Source: Bacteroidales bacterium
Lineage (GTDB): Bacteria > Bacteroidota > Bacteroidia > Bacteroidales > Tenuifilaceae
Assembly (NCBI GenBank): GCA_003531155.1
Contig: DQHR01000188.1
Coordinates: 1-9,371, forward strand
Reading direction: 5' to 3'
DNA length: 9,371 nucleotides
Both the position numbers and the translations under genes were made by a program. Of this stretch, positions 7,586-9,371 are shown in pieces (the stretch's first letter is position 1; each line of letters begins with the position of its first letter). The notes below the pieces were generated by a model that ran no database searches, was not told the origin of the DNA, and was given only the letters and a program-made list of their open reading frames with translations.

Positions 7586-8231
7586 ATGTTTTTAATAATG
7601 CATAAAATTATTAGAATGATTGTTAATATTAGTTTCCAATATCGAAAACTATTAATATTATATCGGTATTAACTCCTGCAATACCAACTCGATTAAAACT
7701 CCTTCAAAACTTTGTGCCGGTGGATGCAATTACTATATCGAACTATTTTGTTATTCTAGCAGGGATAATTATATTGGTTACATTTGCATTCATGCCTAAA
7801 GGGTTAGGTGTTGCGTGGAGTTTTGCTGTTCTTTTATCGGTTGTATCATTAGTAGGTCATTTTACAAAAGCGGTTGACTTCGAAGAGGCATTTGTTGCTT
7901 TTCTGTAATAATTGTACTTTGGAGATCAAAAAAAGAGTACTATGTGAAAACCAACCCTAGGTTGAGGTATATAGGAATTCAATCCGCATCATTGAGTTTA
8001 GTTGCAGTTCTTGTATCTGGAGTTATAAGTTTTTACTTTTTGGATAAGAATTTTTTTAATATTGGTTTTAGTGCCTTACAATCGGTTAGATATACACTTC
8101 AGTACTAATTTTTAGTTGGAAGCGAAGATTTAATTAAAACAAGCCAGTTCGCGAGGCAATTTTTACTTTCAATTAACTTTTATGTATACTTTGTGTTGTT
8201 TGTTAATTTGATGAGAAGAATTCCTTCATAG
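7586..8231 (+). pseudogene. Degenerate MprF-like (lysyl-phosphatidylglycerol synthetase family) membrane protein remnant
   Basis: Three reading-frame pieces join into one coherent membrane protein. Piece 1 (7586 to about 7660, frame 2) reads MHKIIRMIVNISFQYRKLL. Piece 2 (about 7657-7905, frame 1) contains LTPAIPTRLKLLQN, two hydrophobic segments and KAVDFEEAFVAF. Piece 3 (about 7905-8231, frame 3) continues VIIVLWRSKKEYYVKTNPR, then FYFLDKNFFNIGFSALQS and, after an in-frame TAA at 8106, FLVGSEDL and SQFARQFLLSINF, ending in TAG at 8229. The order and motifs (an 'L.PA.P.RL.LL' block, 'K..D.EEA', 'FYFLDK.FNI.FS', 'FLVGSEDL') fit my memory of the membrane part of MprF-like proteins in Bacteroidota. 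Their C-terminal DUF2156 synthetase domain is absent. Lesions: a frame change near 7660, an apparent one-base loss near 7903, the TAA, and a missing 3' half. Piece 2 alone, from GTG 7714 to 7908, could be miscalled as a 64-residue protein. Decay is well supported; the family name is less certain. Confidence 0.6.
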
Positions 8232-8262
8232 TTTACTTTTTTAACGATTATATTTTTTTGAA

Positions 8263-9371
8263 ATGTTTAAGTTCCTTAATAAAATAGATGCAAAGGGCTA
8301 TCGCCCTCGATTTGGAGGTGAAGATATATTTAAATTTATTGGCCCAGGTTTACTAGTAACAGTTGGCTTTATTGATCCTGGTAATTGGGCTTCGAACCTA
8401 GCTGCTGGTTCTGATTTTGGGTACTCATTGCTTTGGATGGTTACTTTCTCAACGTTTATGTTAATAATCCTTCAGCATAACGTTGCTCATCTCGGTATTG
8501 CAACGGGATTATGCCTTTCTGAAGCCGCAAGTATTTACCTTAAACCTAGGTATTCAAACTTAGTTTTAGGTTCAGCTATGTTAGCATCAATCTCAACTTC
8601 CTTGGCTGAGATCCTCGGAGGAGCAATCGCTCTTAATATGCTTTTTGATATACCAATTAGGGCAGGTTCGCTTCTCGTTTTGCTTTTTGTTGGGGTAATG
8701 TTATTTACCAATTCATATAGGATGATTGAGAAATGGATCATTGCATTTGTATCAATTATTGGGTTATCGTTTATCTATGAATTGTCTTTGGTTAATATTG
8801 ATTGGAATACTGCAATTACATCCTGGGTAACCCCTTCGTTTCCAGATGGCTCAATGATTGTTATAATGAGTGTGCTAGGGGCCGTTGTTATGCCACATAA
8901 TCTATTCTTGCATTCTGAGATAATCCAAAGTCGACAATGGAACCTTCAGGATGATAAGGTCATTAAAAAGCAGCTAAAGTTCGAATTTTTTGATACACTT
9001 TTTTCTATGCTAATAGGTTGGGCTATTAATAGTGCAATGATTTTGCTTGCAGCAGCAACATTTAATAGAAGTAACGTGCAGGTCACAGAGTTACAACAAG
9101 CAAATCAACTCCTTGAGCCTTTACTAGGCTCAAATGCTTCTGTCATATTTGCAGTTGCTTTGCTTTTTGCAGGCATTGCATCAACAATTACCTCAGGAAT
9201 GGCTGCCGGATCAATATTTGCAGGAATGTATAAAGAACCCTATGATATAAAGGATAATCATTCTCGATTAGGTGTTGCAATATCGCTAGTAATAGCCTTT
9301 TTAATTATACTGTTAATATCTAATCCATTCAACGGACTTATAATATCACAGATGATTCTTAGCATTCAGTT
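8263..9371 (+). CDS. mntH: Nramp-family divalent metal transporter, MntH-like (3' truncated by window edge)
   Basis: An open frame from ATG 8263 runs off the right edge, giving 369 residues of a protein usually somewhat over 400 long. It is a polytopic inner-membrane proton-coupled Mn2+/Fe2+ importer. The N terminus is short and cytoplasmic. Helix 1 carries the hallmark motif GFIDPGNWASNLAAGS with metal ligands D38 and N41. Helix 6 carries AVVMPHNLFLHSEIIQSR with A207 and M210, the other metal-contacting positions, and H212. The last visible segment, SQMILSIQ, matches the conserved start of helix 10. About nine or ten hydrophobic helices are visible and no stop or frameshift interrupts them. 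The start codon is 31 bp after the end of the MprF-like remnant. No Shine-Dalgarno site is visible, and the only promoter-like octamer nearby is a weak TTAATTTG at 8203-8210. The family is certain; Mn2+ rather than Fe2+ as the main substrate is assumed from the family. Confidence 0.93.
   Translation, partial: MFKFLNKIDAKGYRPRFGGEDIFKFIGPGLLVTVGFIDPGNWASNLAAGSDFGYSLLWMVTFSTFMLIILQHNVAHLGIATGLCLSEAASIYLKPRYSNLVLGSAMLASISTSLAEILGGAIALNMLFDIPIRAGSLLVLLFVGVMLFTNSYRMIEKWIIAFVSIIGLSFIYELSLVNIDWNTAITSWVTPSFPDGSMIVIMSVLGAVVMPHNLFLHSEIIQSRQWNLQDDKVIKKQLKFEFFDTLFSMLIGWAINSAMILLAAATFNRSNVQVTELQQANQLLEPLLGSNASVIFAVALLFAGIASTITSGMAAGSIFAGMYKEPYDIKDNHSRLGVAISLVIAFLIILLISNPFNGLIISQMILSIQ

Noticed and set aside
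7665..7685. Hairpin GGTATT / AATACC with a nine-base loop
   Set aside because: Six pairs, mostly A-T, with no T run after it; it falls within the decayed coding sequence and is likely chance.
8535..8741. Minus-strand 68-codon open frame
   Set aside because: It lies wholly inside the well-supported Nramp coding sequence on the other strand and has no recognisable protein features.

Overview
The window looks like chromosome of a low-GC member of the Bacteroidota. The evidence is the gene content: a propeller/Y_Y_Y-domain sensor fused to a PP2C phosphatase, a Bacteroidota-style S9C dipeptidyl peptidase made as a lipoprotein, and a GT-C type glycosyltransferase tail. Translation starts are A-rich and mostly lack Shine-Dalgarno sites, and one TAnnTTTG-type -7 promoter element is present. 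I see no phage, transposase, CRISPR, tRNA or rRNA signature. Most of the window reads as ordinary housekeeping and envelope sequence.

Layout: (1) 3-1031 (+) is the 3' part of a membrane protein that enters from the left edge, probably a GT-C glycosyltransferase with an extra C-terminal domain. (2) 1033-1069 is a perfect hairpin with A and T flanks that can terminate both converging genes. (3) Three genes then lie on the minus strand, in transcription order: a DUF169 protein (7543-6794), a large transmembrane sensor phosphatase (6610-3257) and an S9C peptidase lipoprotein (3157-1073). The gaps of 183 and 99 bp are too wide to claim a tight operon. (4) Divergently from the DUF169 gene, 7586-8231 (+) holds a decayed gene in three pieces. 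Joined together, these read like the central membrane part of an MprF-like (lysyl-phosphatidylglycerol synthetase family) protein. (5) 8263 to the right edge (+) is the first 369 codons of an Nramp-family Mn2+/Fe2+ transporter, cut by the window end.

Functionally the genes concern the cell envelope: sugar transfer, periplasmic peptide breakdown, sensing across the inner membrane with phosphatase output, lipid modification (lost) and metal uptake. Nothing in the sequence ties them into one pathway. I did not find a convincing new multi-gene system. The best second-look item is the degenerate MprF-like locus, whose fragments could easily be mistaken for novel small membrane proteins. Next are the one-piece propeller-to-PP2C sensor and the unexplained DUF169 protein.
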